NCBI GenBank assembly: GCA_007123625.1
Contig: SKKS01000352.1
Location: forward strand, 1 to 14,034
Direction of reading: 5' to 3'
Source: Paracoccaceae bacterium
GTDB taxonomy: Bacteria; Pseudomonadota; Alphaproteobacteria; Rhodobacterales; Rhodobacteraceae
Length of the DNA stretch: 14,034 nt
Position numbers and translations under genes: made by a program. The notes under the pieces were generated by a model that saw only the letters and a list, made by a program, of their open reading frames with translations, had not been told where the DNA came from and ran no database searches. The number at the start of each line of letters is the position of its first letter. Within the stretch, counting starts at the first letter, position 1. Positions 1-7,440 of this stretch are shown piece after piece.

Positions 1-962
1 AGGTGAAAGGGCTTGTACATCGACGCATAGCGCCCGGTGGAATCGGTCGGCAGGCCGTATTGCCGGAAGCACGCCGCCGCGTAATCATTGGGCGCCTTGA
101 GCACCACATAGACCCCCCAGCGCAGGTCGCGAAACACCGGGCGGCCGTCGCGTTCCAGGCTGGACACGACCTCGACCATCCCGTCGCGCGCAAGCTGCCC
201 GCCAATGCTGCGCGGGCGCAGCACATGGGCCAGATCGTCCACCCCGCAAGGCGGAAATCCCAGGCCATCTTCGGGCACATCCAGCCCGCAGGCATTGGCG
301 ATGGCGGCCATTTCGATGGCGGATTTCGTGCCGTCCAGAAAGCTGTTGAACATCTGCGGGTTCATGCCCGCCTCGGCGGCCTGCGCGGGTGTCAGCCCGT
401 AGTGCGACCAGACATCATCAGGCGTGACCGCGTGATAAGCGGGCAGGTACTTCGTCCCCTTTCCGGCCGCGGCAACCTCGAACCCTGTCGCGCGGGCCCA
501 GTCCACCATCTCGGACACCAGCGCGGGCTGATCGCCATAAGCCATGGAATAGACCACGCCCGCCGCGCGCGCCCGTTCCGCCAGCACCGGCCCGGCCAGC
601 ACATCGGCCTCGACATTCACCATCACCACATGCGCACCCGCCGCCATCGCCGCCAACGCATGCGCGATGCCCGGACCGGGCGCGCCGGTGGCTTCGATCA
701 CCACATCGGCGCCTGCCTGCGCCGCTGCAACGCCGCTGTCCAGGAAATGTGTCGCCGCAATCCGCGCGTCATCCCAGCCGACTGTGCGACAGGCCGCGCG
801 CGCGCGGTCCAGGTCCAGATCGGCAATGTGGCTGACCTCCAACCCCGCAATATGCGGCACCTGCGCCAGAAACATCGACCCGAACTTGCCCGCACCGATC
901 AGCGCCACCCGCACCGGGCGCCCGTCGGCGCCGCGCTCTGCCGCCAGCCTTGCCAGATTCAT
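1..962 (-). CDS. COG4091-type NAD(P)-dependent oxidoreductase (homoserine dehydrogenase-like, SAF family), 3' end missing
   Basis: The first 320 residues are present and the gene runs off the left edge of the window. A Rossmann motif GAGKFG (residues 23-28) is followed about 24 residues later by an acidic strand end (HIADLDLDRAR), then ADVVIEATGAPGPG. The stretch AAGKGTKYLPAYHAVTP is typical of the COG4091 'predicted homoserine dehydrogenase with C-terminal SAF domain' family. Members of this family are usually about 430 residues, so the SAF domain should lie outside the window. The ATG is preceded by GGGGGAA about 5 nt upstream. It is a cytoplasmic dehydrogenase; the substrate cannot be told from sequence. 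It lies 105 bp downstream of the LysE-type exporter on the same strand and may share a transcript with it. Family assignment is good; no specific reaction is claimed. Confidence 0.85.
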   Translation of the reverse strand, partial: MNLARLAAERGADGRPVRVALIGAGKFGSMFLAQVPHIAGLEVSHIADLDLDRARAACRTVGWDDARIAATHFLDSGVAAAQAGADVVIEATGAPGPGIAHALAAMAAGAHVVMVNVEADVLAGPVLAERARAAGVVYSMAYGDQPALVSEMVDWARATGFEVAAAGKGTKYLPAYHAVTPDDVWSHYGLTPAQAAEAGMNPQMFNSFLDGTKSAIEMAAIANACGLDVPEDGLGFPPCGVDDLAHVLRPRSIGGQLARDGMVEVVSSLERDGRPVFRDLRWGVYVVLKAPNDYAAACFRQYGLPTDSTGRYASMYKPFH

Positions 963-1037
963 CTCCGTTCCCCCATTGTCTTGCCTGCTGCAACAGGCCC
1001 CAACCGCGCGCAGCGTCAGCGGAGCGCCAGAAGGCGT

Positions 1038-1054
1038 GCGCGCGGAACGCGCGC
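1038..1054. other. GC hairpin between the exporter and oxidoreductase genes
   Basis: A perfect 7-bp inverted repeat gcgcgcg/cgcgcgc closes a 3-nt loop. An alternative outer pairing ggagcgc (1021-1027) with gcgctcc (1051-1057) is also possible. It sits just after the exporter's stop codon. On the minus strand no T-run follows, so it may slow or partly stop transcription, or protect the mRNA end, rather than act as a full terminator. Confidence 0.35.
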
Positions 1055-1067
1055 TCCGTTTGCAAGT

Positions 1068-1661
1068 CTACAGAAATACCATAAGCGCCGAGACCGCCAA
1101 CAGAAGTGCCATGATCCGCATGAACACCTGCCAGCGGCGCGGCGAGTGCAGCAGCGTCGTCAGCAGCGCCCCTGCCGAGGTCCAGAACAGACATACGCCC
1201 AGGTTCACGCCGGAAAACGCCGTGGCCAGGCGCACGGCCTCCCACGACGGCGCCATACCCGCGCCATACCCCGCCGAGGCCGCAAAGGCCACCGCCCAGA
1301 CCTTGGCGTTGATCCACTGAAACAGCACTGCCTGCCACAGGGTCATCGGGGTTCCGGCATCGTCGACCAGCCCGGCCGGGCTGCGCGTGGCCCTGTAGTA
1401 GCTCCATGCCATCCAAAGGATCCACGCCGCCGCCAACATCTGCAACACCAGCCCAAGCACCGGGTTCGCCAGGACCAGCGCGCCAACGCCCAGCGCGGTG
1501 ACCGCGCCGATGACCCCCACGCCCAACACCACGCCCAACAGATGCGGAACGCTTGCGCGGAACCCGAAGCGCGCGCCGGAAGCGGTCAGCATGATCACAT
1601 TCGGGCCGGGCGAGAACATGCCCAGAAAAACGAAGCCGTACAGCAGCGGGTCGAAGAACAT
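1068..1661 (-). CDS. LysE/RhtB-family amino-acid exporter
   Basis: A 197-residue inner-membrane protein of the usual LysE/RhtB length with about six hydrophobic segments. The N-terminal signature SPGPN (17-21) followed by LTASGARFGFRASVPHLLG is diagnostic, and FQWINAKVW (114-122) matches the second conserved block (usually FQWxNPKxW). The family exports amino acids or related small metabolites using proton exchange; the substrate here is unknown. I chose the ATG at 1661. An in-frame TTG at 1691 would add ten residues, but it lies in the tail of the preceding terminator and lacks a ribosome site. The ATG also has no strong Shine-Dalgarno, so the exact start is the least certain point. The terminator just upstream suggests it has its own promoter or depends on read-through from the TRAP genes. 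Confidence 0.88.
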   Translation of the reverse strand: MFFDPLLYGFVFLGMFSPGPNVIMLTASGARFGFRASVPHLLGVVLGVGVIGAVTALGVGALVLANPVLGLVLQMLAAAWILWMAWSYYRATRSPAGLVDDAGTPMTLWQAVLFQWINAKVWAVAFAASAGYGAGMAPSWEAVRLATAFSGVNLGVCLFWTSAGALLTTLLHSPRRWQVFMRIMALLLAVSALMVFL

Positions 1662-1688
1662 GCGACGGAGTTCCGATGAAAGAGCGCA

Positions 1689-1719
1689 CAAGAAGGGCCG
1701 GCGGCATTTGCCACCGGCC
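1689..1719 (-). terminator. Intrinsic terminator of the TRAP operon
   Basis: On the minus strand GGCCGGTGGC pairs with GCCGCCGGCC around an AAAT loop, followed by CTTCTTG. In RNA the central position is a U-G wobble, giving a continuous 10-bp stem. On the plus strand the same position is a C-A mismatch, so the hairpin is better in the minus direction. It starts 25 nt after the large-permease stop codon, the expected place for the operon end. Confidence 0.75.
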
Positions 1720-1744
1720 TGTAGCAGTATTCACTGCAGCTTTG

Positions 1745-3130
1745 CTAGCCGCCCAATATATAACTGGGGAACCACAACACGATCGCCGGGAAGGCCACAC
1801 ACATCGCCAGTCCCGCCACCTGCAGCGCCACGAACGGAATGATCCCCTTGTAGATCTGCTGGATCTTTACCTCGGGCGGCGCCACTCCCTTCATGTAGAA
1901 CAGCGCGAATCCGAAGGGCGGTGTCAGGAAACTGGTCTGCAGGTTCACCGCCACAAGGATCAGAAACCAGATGATGATCGGATTGCTGATCCCGTCCCAG
2001 CTGCCCACATGACCGCCAAAATCCAGCAGCGCGACGATGGGCGCAAAGATCGGCAGCACGATCAGCGTGATCTCGATCCAGTCGAAGAAGAAGCCCAGCA
2101 GGAACACCATCGCCAGCAGCACGAACAGGATCGACCACGGACCCACGCCTGTGTCGCGGATGAAGTTGACGATCAGCGTTTCGCCCCCGATGGCCTTGAA
2201 CACGAAGGCGAATGCCGTGGCGCCGACAAAGATGCCGAACAGCATGGCTACCGTCAGTGCCGAGCGCTTGCAGACCTCGAGGAAGTTCGCCCAGTTCAGG
2301 TTCCGGTTCCAGGCCGCCAGCAGGATCGACCCGAAAGCACCGACGCCCGCGGCCTCGGTTGGGGTGGCAAGGCCCAGGAAGATCGAGCCCAGCACGCAGA
2401 AGATCAGGAAGATCGGCGGAAGAAAGCTGGAAAAGACCATCTTCCAGAACTCGGCACGGGTGGACGGGCCGATGTCATCGGCCATGGGCGGCGCCAGGTC
2501 CGGGCGAAACCCGCACAGCAAAAGGATGTAGACGAAATACAGCGCCGCCAGCAGTAGCCCCGGCATCAGCGCGGCAATGAACACCGTCCCCACTGGCACC
2601 GACAGCAGGTCCGACATGATCACTAGCATGATCGACGGTGGAATCAGAATCCCCAGCGTGCCCGACGACGCAATGGTGCCCGTGGCCAGCGGTATGTTGT
2701 AGCCCGCCTTCATCATCACGGGCAGGGCCATGAGCGTGATCATCACCACCGATGCGCCGATGATCCCCGTGGTCGCGGCCATGATCGTGCCCATCAGTGT
2801 GACCGAAAGCGCCAGCCCCCCCGGCACGCGCCGCAACATCACCTGCAACGCATAAAGAAGATCACGCGCGGCGCCGGATTTTTCCAGCATGGTGCCCATG
2901 AAGGTGAACATCGGTATGGCCACCAGCACCAGGCTTTCCATCGTCCCGCCGTAAATCCGCAGCGGAATCAGGGTCAGTTGTTGCAACCGGAAAGTGCCTG
3001 CAAGGTCGCCCAGAACAGCGAACAGCAGCGCGACGCCACCCAGAATGAACGCCACCGGATAGCCGGTGAACAGCAGCAGCGCCAGCACGGCGAACATCAC
3101 CAGCGGCAGATAGGTTATCAGAAATTCCAT
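1745..3130 (-). CDS. TRAP transporter large permease (DctM/COG4664 type)
   Basis: A 461-residue, strongly hydrophobic protein with about a dozen membrane segments, the normal DctM size. Conserved family blocks are visible: GTLGILIPPS (157-166), ATPTEAAGVGAFG (255-267) and TSFLTPPFGFALFYMKGVAP (399-418). It forms the ion-coupled membrane channel that moves solute handed over by the periplasmic binding protein. The PTEAAG and LTPPFG blocks and the sister subunits place it near the 'mannitol/chloroaromatic compound' (FcbT3-like) branch rather than classic C4-dicarboxylate DctM. It starts 21 bp after the small permease with AGAGGG upstream, so the two are translated from one message. It is the last gene before a strong terminator. 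Substrate is not deducible. Confidence 0.94.
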   Translation of the reverse strand: MEFLITYLPLVMFAVLALLLFTGYPVAFILGGVALLFAVLGDLAGTFRLQQLTLIPLRIYGGTMESLVLVAIPMFTFMGTMLEKSGAARDLLYALQVMLRRVPGGLALSVTLMGTIMAATTGIIGASVVMITLMALPVMMKAGYNIPLATGTIASSGTLGILIPPSIMLVIMSDLLSVPVGTVFIAALMPGLLLAALYFVYILLLCGFRPDLAPPMADDIGPSTRAEFWKMVFSSFLPPIFLIFCVLGSIFLGLATPTEAAGVGAFGSILLAAWNRNLNWANFLEVCKRSALTVAMLFGIFVGATAFAFVFKAIGGETLIVNFIRDTGVGPWSILFVLLAMVFLLGFFFDWIEITLIVLPIFAPIVALLDFGGHVGSWDGISNPIIIWFLILVAVNLQTSFLTPPFGFALFYMKGVAPPEVKIQQIYKGIIPFVALQVAGLAMCVAFPAIVLWFPSYILGG

Positions 3131-3151
3131 GGTTCCGCGTTCCCTCTCCGC

Positions 3152-4198
3152 TTAGACCGTCTGCTGCGCAGGCGCCGGGGCGCCTTCTTCCGGCGGTGCA
3201 GGGTTCTGGTGACTGTGCGCGTAATAGTTTGATTGCCCCCGCAGCGACGGCGGTCCGAACAGATAGACCACGCACTTGAGCGCCACCGACATCCCCGCCA
3301 GCGCGATCAGGGCAAAGCCAAGCGGCAAAATGGACTTGATGACAAAGCGATGATCAAGTCCGGTCATGGCGGCCGAACTTTCGCCGATGTTCCACGACCG
3401 CATCGCGTTCTCGATCCCGTACTTCATGACGACATAGCAATAGGGCACCATGAACAGAAGACACCCGCCCAGTTCGATCCACACCCGTGTGCGCGGGCGC
3501 AACGCGTCGCGCACCAGTTCGATGCGCACATGCGCGTCCTTGATATACGCATAGCCAAGACACATCAGAAACAGCGCCGCGTGCAGGTGCCATTCCATTT
3601 CCTGCACCCTTGTGGCGCTGAACATCCGGTACCAGTCGGTGCGGGTCCACTGCGGATTGAAGCCCAGATACTGTCGCTGGATCACGTCGTACATGATCGC
3701 GAAGATCAGCGCCGAGAACAGAACCACCGCCGACGTAACGCCCACCCGCGTCAGGAACGTTGCCAGCCCGTTGCTGGCGTCCAGCATGTTCTGGAAAACC
3801 GTCAGCCGCCCGCGCGCCACGCCATAGATGAACATGAACAGGATCAGTACGGTCAGCACGACCATCAGATAGGGCGCAAAGGGGGTCATGGTCTCGTAAT
3901 AGGCCAGCAGAGCCTCGGCCTGTTCGTCGCCGCGGCCCGCCAATCGGCGCAAACCGTTGATTTCCCGCGTGGTCAGCGCGAAGGGCTGCGCGAACATGAC
4001 CGCGAACCAGCCCAGAACGCAAGCAGCCGCAAACGAGGCCGGATTGCCGCGCAGAAATGTCGCCGCTGCCATTCCGGCCAGAAGCACCGCGAGCGTAAAG
4101 AAAATCTGCGGCGAATCCGATGGCAACACCACCAGCCAGACCGCTGCGGCCAGGGCGATCACGGCACCCATGGTGCCAAGTGTTTCCCGAAGGGCCAT
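3152..4198 (-). CDS. TRAP transporter small permease with long N-terminal membrane extension (DctQ/COG4665 type)
   Basis: A 348-residue protein. The DctQ core is in the C-terminal half, marked by EWHLHAALFLMCLGYAYIKD then HVRIE (202-227), with further membrane helices near 240-258 and 287-305. The N-terminal half adds roughly four extra hydrophobic segments (about 12-24, 33-48, 57-72, 108-127). Classic DctQ proteins are about 160-200 residues, so this is about twice that length, as I recall for some mannitol/chloroaromatic-type members. The C-terminus is Pro/Ala-rich. The ATG at 4198 is preceded by AGAGGAG at good spacing; an upstream in-frame start at 4243 lies inside the intercistronic hairpin and is rejected. 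It lies between binding protein and large permease, as in TRAP operons. Confidence 0.9.
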   Translation of the reverse strand: MALRETLGTMGAVIALAAAVWLVVLPSDSPQIFFTLAVLLAGMAAATFLRGNPASFAAACVLGWFAVMFAQPFALTTREINGLRRLAGRGDEQAEALLAYYETMTPFAPYLMVVLTVLILFMFIYGVARGRLTVFQNMLDASNGLATFLTRVGVTSAVVLFSALIFAIMYDVIQRQYLGFNPQWTRTDWYRMFSATRVQEMEWHLHAALFLMCLGYAYIKDAHVRIELVRDALRPRTRVWIELGGCLLFMVPYCYVVMKYGIENAMRSWNIGESSAAMTGLDHRFVIKSILPLGFALIALAGMSVALKCVVYLFGPPSLRGQSNYYAHSHQNPAPPEEGAPAPAQQTV

Positions 4199-4209
4199 GG
4201 GTGACTCCT

Positions 4210-4250
4210 CTTGTTGCAACAAGCCGCGCGCAGACTTCGCCACGCGCGGC
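4210..4250 (-). promoter_or_regulatory. Intercistronic hairpin between binding protein and small permease
   Basis: The 85-bp gap holds an 8-bp perfect stem (gccgcgcg 4223-4230 with cgcgcggc 4243-4250, 12-nt loop). Next to it, sharing one base, is the 14-nt palindrome CTTGTTGCAACAAG (4210-4223). On the minus strand the order is GC hairpin, TTGTTG, palindrome, then the AGAGGAG ribosome site. Hairpins after transporter binding-protein genes often stabilise that part of the mRNA or partly stop transcription, giving more binding protein than membrane subunits. That role is inferred. Confidence 0.55.
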
Positions 4251-4283
4251 CCAGAATTGGGTCACATCAAGGGTACTGGGCGC

Positions 4284-5312
4284 TCAGCGCAGATACCCGA
4301 GCTCACCCCAGCGGCTGTAGTTCTCGCGGAAGGTCGTGTAGCTTTCATACACACGCGCGAAGTCGGCGTCTGCGGCGGACTGCTCTTCTGCGACCTCCAG
4401 CCATGCCGCTTCAAGCGCCTCGAGGACCTCGTCCGAGAAGGTGTGAATGGTCACGCCACGATCCTCGAGCTCCTGCAGGGCAGCGAACTGCAGCGCCTCA
4501 CCTTCTGCCAGACCGTAGGCGATGTTTGCATCACAGACGGTTTCGATCTTGAACTGGGTCGATTCGTCCAGGCCTTCCCACAGATCAAGGTTGATCATCA
4601 GGTCGAACAGGGTCGCCTGCTGGTGCCAGCCGGGGAAATAGTAATGCTGTGCGACCTGATAGAAGCCGAGGTTCAGGTCGATGGCAGGCATCGAGAACTC
4701 GGCGCCGTCGATGGTGCCAAGCTCCAGTGCCGGGAAAATGTCGCCTGCGGCCAGAAGCTGCGTGGACACGCCCATCTTTTCCATGACCAGTGCGCCAAGG
4801 CCAAAGAACCGCATGGTCAGGCCCTGGAAATCATCCGTCGATTCGATCGGCTGGCGGAACCAGCCCGCAGCTTCGGGCGCGATGATGGCGCAATGGATCG
4901 ACTTGACGTTGTGCGGCTCCCACAGCTCGTCGAACAGCTCCTTGCCGCCGCCGAACTTGACCCATGCCAAGTATTCACCGGCCTGCGGGCCGAAGGGCAC
5001 CGCCGCCAGGAGCTGAAGCGCGGGCACACGACCGGCCCAGTAGCCGGGTGTGGACCAGCCGGCTTCAACAGCACCGGTCCCAACGGCATCGAACACTTCC
5101 AGCGCAGGCACGATCCCGCCTGGCTCCTGGAAGACCATGTTGATCTCACCATCGGTGATTCGCGTGATCTGGTCGGCGATCCGCACGCCCAGCGTACCAA
5201 GCTGCGTCAACGAGCCGGGATAGGTCGACTGCAGTTGCCAGGTGTCCTGTGCGTGCGCTGCAGGTGCCGCCACGGCCATGCAAACCGCGGTGGTGGTAAA
5301 AAGTTTCTTCAT
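4284..5312 (-). CDS. TRAP transporter periplasmic substrate-binding protein (DctP/COG4663 type)
   Basis: A 342-residue exported binding protein. The signal peptide is clear: KK near the start, a hydrophobic run, and AHA before QDTW (cleavage near residue 21). GWSTPGYWAGRVPALQLLAAVPFG (85-108 region), GLTMRFFGLG (164-173) and GTIDGAEF (199-206) match the TRAP binding-protein fold. Arg168 is at the position of the conserved Arg that salt-bridges the carboxylate of the ligand, and PGWHQ (227-231) resembles the block in 2-oxoacid and lactate-type members. An organic-acid ligand is therefore likely but unproven. The ATG is preceded by GGGGGGAGA. A longer in-frame reading upstream is rejected because the signal peptide begins exactly at this ATG. 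It is the first gene of the transporter operon. Confidence 0.93.
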   Translation of the reverse strand: MKKLFTTTAVCMAVAAPAAHAQDTWQLQSTYPGSLTQLGTLGVRIADQITRITDGEINMVFQEPGGIVPALEVFDAVGTGAVEAGWSTPGYWAGRVPALQLLAAVPFGPQAGEYLAWVKFGGGKELFDELWEPHNVKSIHCAIIAPEAAGWFRQPIESTDDFQGLTMRFFGLGALVMEKMGVSTQLLAAGDIFPALELGTIDGAEFSMPAIDLNLGFYQVAQHYYFPGWHQQATLFDLMINLDLWEGLDESTQFKIETVCDANIAYGLAEGEALQFAALQELEDRGVTIHTFSDEVLEALEAAWLEVAEEQSAADADFARVYESYTTFRENYSRWGELGYLR

Positions 5313-5623
5313 GGGTCTCCCCCCTGATGTTGGTCCGTTCCGGCCCCGGGCCGGGTCCTCAGTGGGCGCACGAAGGCATGCGCCGTCAATTCGGGTGGAT
5401 AAGTGTCTTTTCAGACGCCCTTCCGGTCGCCTCCGCACCTTGCCCCCCGCGTCGGTGGTAAAAGTTTCTTACCAATATGTCCACGAAAAACTGCGCCCGG
5501 CACAAAAACCGCCGCATTCCGGACAAAAGGCTTTGCCACCATGCCGCTGCGCCTGCAAAAAACGCTGCCGCGCGTGCAGCATGCACCGGAAAAACATGCT
5601 GGTCCAGACCCCTGTGCGAAATT
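5313..5623 (-). promoter_or_regulatory. Leader and presumed promoter region of the TRAP operon
   Basis: This 311-bp stretch has no credible gene. It holds an operator-like palindrome (5456-5474) and five short A-tracts on the plus strand (5486-5490, 5504-5508, 5525-5528, 5557-5562, 5590-5594) in otherwise GC-rich DNA. Spacing of four of the tracts is near multiples of a helical turn, which may bend the DNA. A 17-nt motif at 5454-5470 recurs with one extra A at 5292-5309 over the binding-protein start. I could not fix a clear -35/-10 pair. The transporter promoter is expected here because the upstream ABC permease gene ends at 5624. Confidence 0.5.
5456..5474. promoter_or_regulatory. TGGTAA-N7-TTACCA operator-like palindrome
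   Basis: A perfect 6-bp inverted repeat with a 7-nt centre, 144 bp upstream of the binding-protein start. The TGGTA/TACCA half-site style is seen in sites for GntR-family regulators, which often control TRAP transporter operons. No regulator gene is in the window, so the pairing is a guess. Confidence 0.4.
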
Positions 5624-6445
5624 TTATTGCCGCGCTGTGCGGCTGAGCGAAATATTCCGGCGTGTGTAGAATTCACCCATCAGGCCAAGCACCAGCACCA
5701 CCAGCGCGAAATAGATCGGATAGGCCAGCGAGGTGTTGAACGGGTTGTAGTTGATGAACGTATACCCGCGCGCCTGGTCGATCATGTGAAACAGCGGGTT
5801 CCACGCGAAATAGGGCAGAAAGCTTGCCGGTAGCATGTTTGCCACCAGCATCTTTCCCGAGGCGATCATGTTGAACCGGGTATAGATCTGGGTCACCAGC
5901 TTGACCGCGTTCGGGGCCCAGGGCTTGAGCGCCAGCATCACCATGCCCAGCCCCAGGCCGGCGAACCACGCAAGCAGCAGCACCCCGAAGGCGGCGCCGG
6001 GCTGATCGATCGCCAGCGGCTCCCACAGCACATGATAGAAGAACAGCACCACCAGCAGCGAAAGCACCTGCGTGTAAAGCTCGCCCAGCGCGGCGCCGCC
6101 GATCGCGATGATCGTGTTCATGGGCGCATGCTTCATCATGGGCGAAGTTGGCCCCTCGGACCCCACCACCGCCGTCAGCGCCTTGACGTGACACATGAAC
6201 AGGAACACGCCGGTCATCAGGAACATCAGGAAATCGCCCCTGAGCCCCGCCCCGCGCATACCCAGAAACGCGAACACCGCCCAGAATACCAGCACCAGCG
6301 CCACGGTCTGGGCAATGTTGATCAACAGGCCGACAATCGCGTTGCCGTGCCCCTTGCGGATTGACCGCACGGCAGCGTGAAAGATCAGCTCCAGAATTCC
6401 GATGGCCTTGATCATACCCGGTACGCGACCCTGTTGATCCTGCAT
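5624..6445 (-). CDS. ABC-2 type polysaccharide/capsule export permease (KpsM-like)
   Basis: A 273-residue membrane protein with about six hydrophobic segments, the usual size of ABC-2 permeases. The C-terminal part NPLFHMIDQARGYTF (216-230) and the final helix ending GEFYTRR (257-263) are typical of KpsM-like exporters of capsular or other surface polysaccharide. The ATG at 6445 has GGAG 6 nt upstream; a second Met at residue 11 lacks one, and the longer in-frame reading to 6526 enters the divergent promoter region. The matching ATPase (KpsT-like) is not adjacent: upstream is a divergent cysQ-like gene and downstream the TRAP operon. Either the ATPase is elsewhere or the permease works with a distant partner. 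GalU nearby fits a surface-glycan theme. Confidence 0.85.
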   Translation of the reverse strand: MQDQQGRVPGMIKAIGILELIFHAAVRSIRKGHGNAIVGLLINIAQTVALVLVFWAVFAFLGMRGAGLRGDFLMFLMTGVFLFMCHVKALTAVVGSEGPTSPMMKHAPMNTIIAIGGAALGELYTQVLSLLVVLFFYHVLWEPLAIDQPGAAFGVLLLAWFAGLGLGMVMLALKPWAPNAVKLVTQIYTRFNMIASGKMLVANMLPASFLPYFAWNPLFHMIDQARGYTFINYNPFNTSLAYPIYFALVVLVLGLMGEFYTRRNISLSRTARQ

Positions 6446-6489
6446 GGCACTCCGCTTTCCAATCGCAGTGCTGCGGTGTGCGCCGCGCC

Positions 6490-6537
6490 ATGCTTGTGAT
6501 AACCTGCCCGCGCAAGCATAAGTCACGCGCGCAGGTT
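6490..6537. promoter_or_regulatory. Two interleaved inverted repeats between divergent genes
   Basis: ATGCTTG (6490-6496) pairs with CAAGCAT (6513-6519). Overlapping it, AACCTG (6501-6506) pairs with CAGGTT (6532-6537), with extra GC pairing inside. The two structures are mutually exclusive. They lie in the 146-bp space between the ABC permease and the cysQ-like gene, where both promoters must be. This could be an operator or a leader-RNA switch; neither is shown. Confidence 0.35.
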
Positions 6538-6591
6538 TCTCAATCTTTGCGCAGAGCGCGTTTGCAAAAGGTTACGTCGGGGGAGCGGTAG

Positions 6592-7386
6592 ATGACGACA
6601 GGACGGATGGACACGGTGTTTCGGGACCTCGCGTTGCGGGCAGGTGCCGCGATCATGGAGATTTACCAGCGCCCCGACTTCGATGTGCGTGCCAAATCCG
6701 ACGACAGCCCGGTGACCGAGGCCGACCTGGCCGCCGACCGGATCATTGCCCAGGGTTTGGCGCGGGCGTTCCCCGACATCCCGATTGTCACCGAGGAACG
6801 CGCCGACAGCCACCAGGTGCGCGCCGCGCGGTTCCTGATCGTCGATCCGCTGGACGGCACCAAGGAATTCATCCGCAGGCGGGGCGACTTCACCGTGAAC
6901 ATAGCGCTGGTCGAAGACGGCGTGCCCACGCGCGGCATAGTCTATGCGCCTGCCAAGGAGCGGCTGTTCCTGACCCTTGATGACGGCGCCGCGGTCGAGG
7001 AACGCGGCCCCTTCGCCGACACGCCCGGCGCGCGGACCCCGCTGCAGGTGCGCACGCCGGACAACGCGGCGCTGCTGGTCGTGGCATCGAAATCCCACCG
7101 CGATGCCGCCACTGACGCGCATATCGCCCGCTATGGTGTGGCCGATCTGGTCAGTGCCGGATCGTCGCTGAAGTTCTGCCTGCTGGCGGCGGGCGAGGCC
7201 GATCTTTACCCGCGGCTGGGCCGGACGATGGAATGGGACACCGCTGCGGGCCATGCGGTGCTTGCGGGCGCCGGGGGCCGGGTGCTGCGGCTGGACGATC
7301 ACACCCCGCTGGCCTATGGCAAGCCCGGGTTTGAGAACCCGTTTTTCGTCGCGCATGTCCCCGGTGTCGATCTGATCGCCCCCTGA
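6592..7386 (+). CDS. cysQ: 3'(2'),5'-bisphosphate nucleotidase, CysQ-like
   Basis: A 264-residue member of the inositol-monophosphatase superfamily. The metal-binding set is complete: KSDDSPVTEADLAAD (35-49), VTEER (66-70), DPLDGT (85-90) with KEF following, and EWDTAAGHAVL (214-224). DPLDGTKEF and the EWDTAAGHA form are typical of CysQ, which removes the 3'-phosphate from 3'-phosphoadenosine 5'-phosphate (PAP) made during sulfate assimilation or sulfation. It is cytoplasmic or loosely membrane associated. GGGGGAG lies about 7 nt before the chosen ATG; ATG at 6607 is a possible internal start without such a site. It is a single gene, ended by a hairpin before galU. PAP release by sulfotransferases would connect it to glycan synthesis, but that is inference. 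Confidence 0.92.
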   Translation: MTTGRMDTVFRDLALRAGAAIMEIYQRPDFDVRAKSDDSPVTEADLAADRIIAQGLARAFPDIPIVTEERADSHQVRAARFLIVDPLDGTKEFIRRRGDFTVNIALVEDGVPTRGIVYAPAKERLFLTLDDGAAVEERGPFADTPGARTPLQVRTPDNAALLVVASKSHRDAATDAHIARYGVADLVSAGSSLKFCLLAAGEADLYPRLGRTMEWDTAAGHAVLAGAGGRVLRLDDHTPLAYGKPGFENPFFVAHVPGVDLIAP

Positions 7387-7405
7387 CAGGTTTCCGCCAA
7401 GTCCG

Positions 7406-7440
7406 GCCCGCCCGATTATGGCGGGCAGGGTCTTCATTTT
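7406..7440 (+). terminator. Probable terminator after cysQ
   Basis: A perfect 7-bp stem GCCCGCC/GGCGGGC with loop CGATTAT, followed by a T-rich but interrupted run (tcttcatttt). It begins 20 nt after the cysQ stop codon. Confidence 0.6.

Noticed and set aside
3..1679. 558-codon plus-strand frame over the oxidoreductase and exporter genes
   Set aside because: The product is Arg/His/Gln-rich with no recognisable domain, while both opposing genes carry clear family motifs.
1662..1691. TTG upstream start for the LysE-type exporter
   Set aside because: It lies in the tail of the TRAP terminator, has no ribosome site and adds residues unlike the family N-terminus.
3957..5327. Long open frame (456 codons) antisense to the TRAP binding protein and small permease
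   Set aside because: It exists because high-GC codon bias leaves few stops on the other strand. It has no ribosome site or family motif and overlaps a binding protein with a clear signal peptide.
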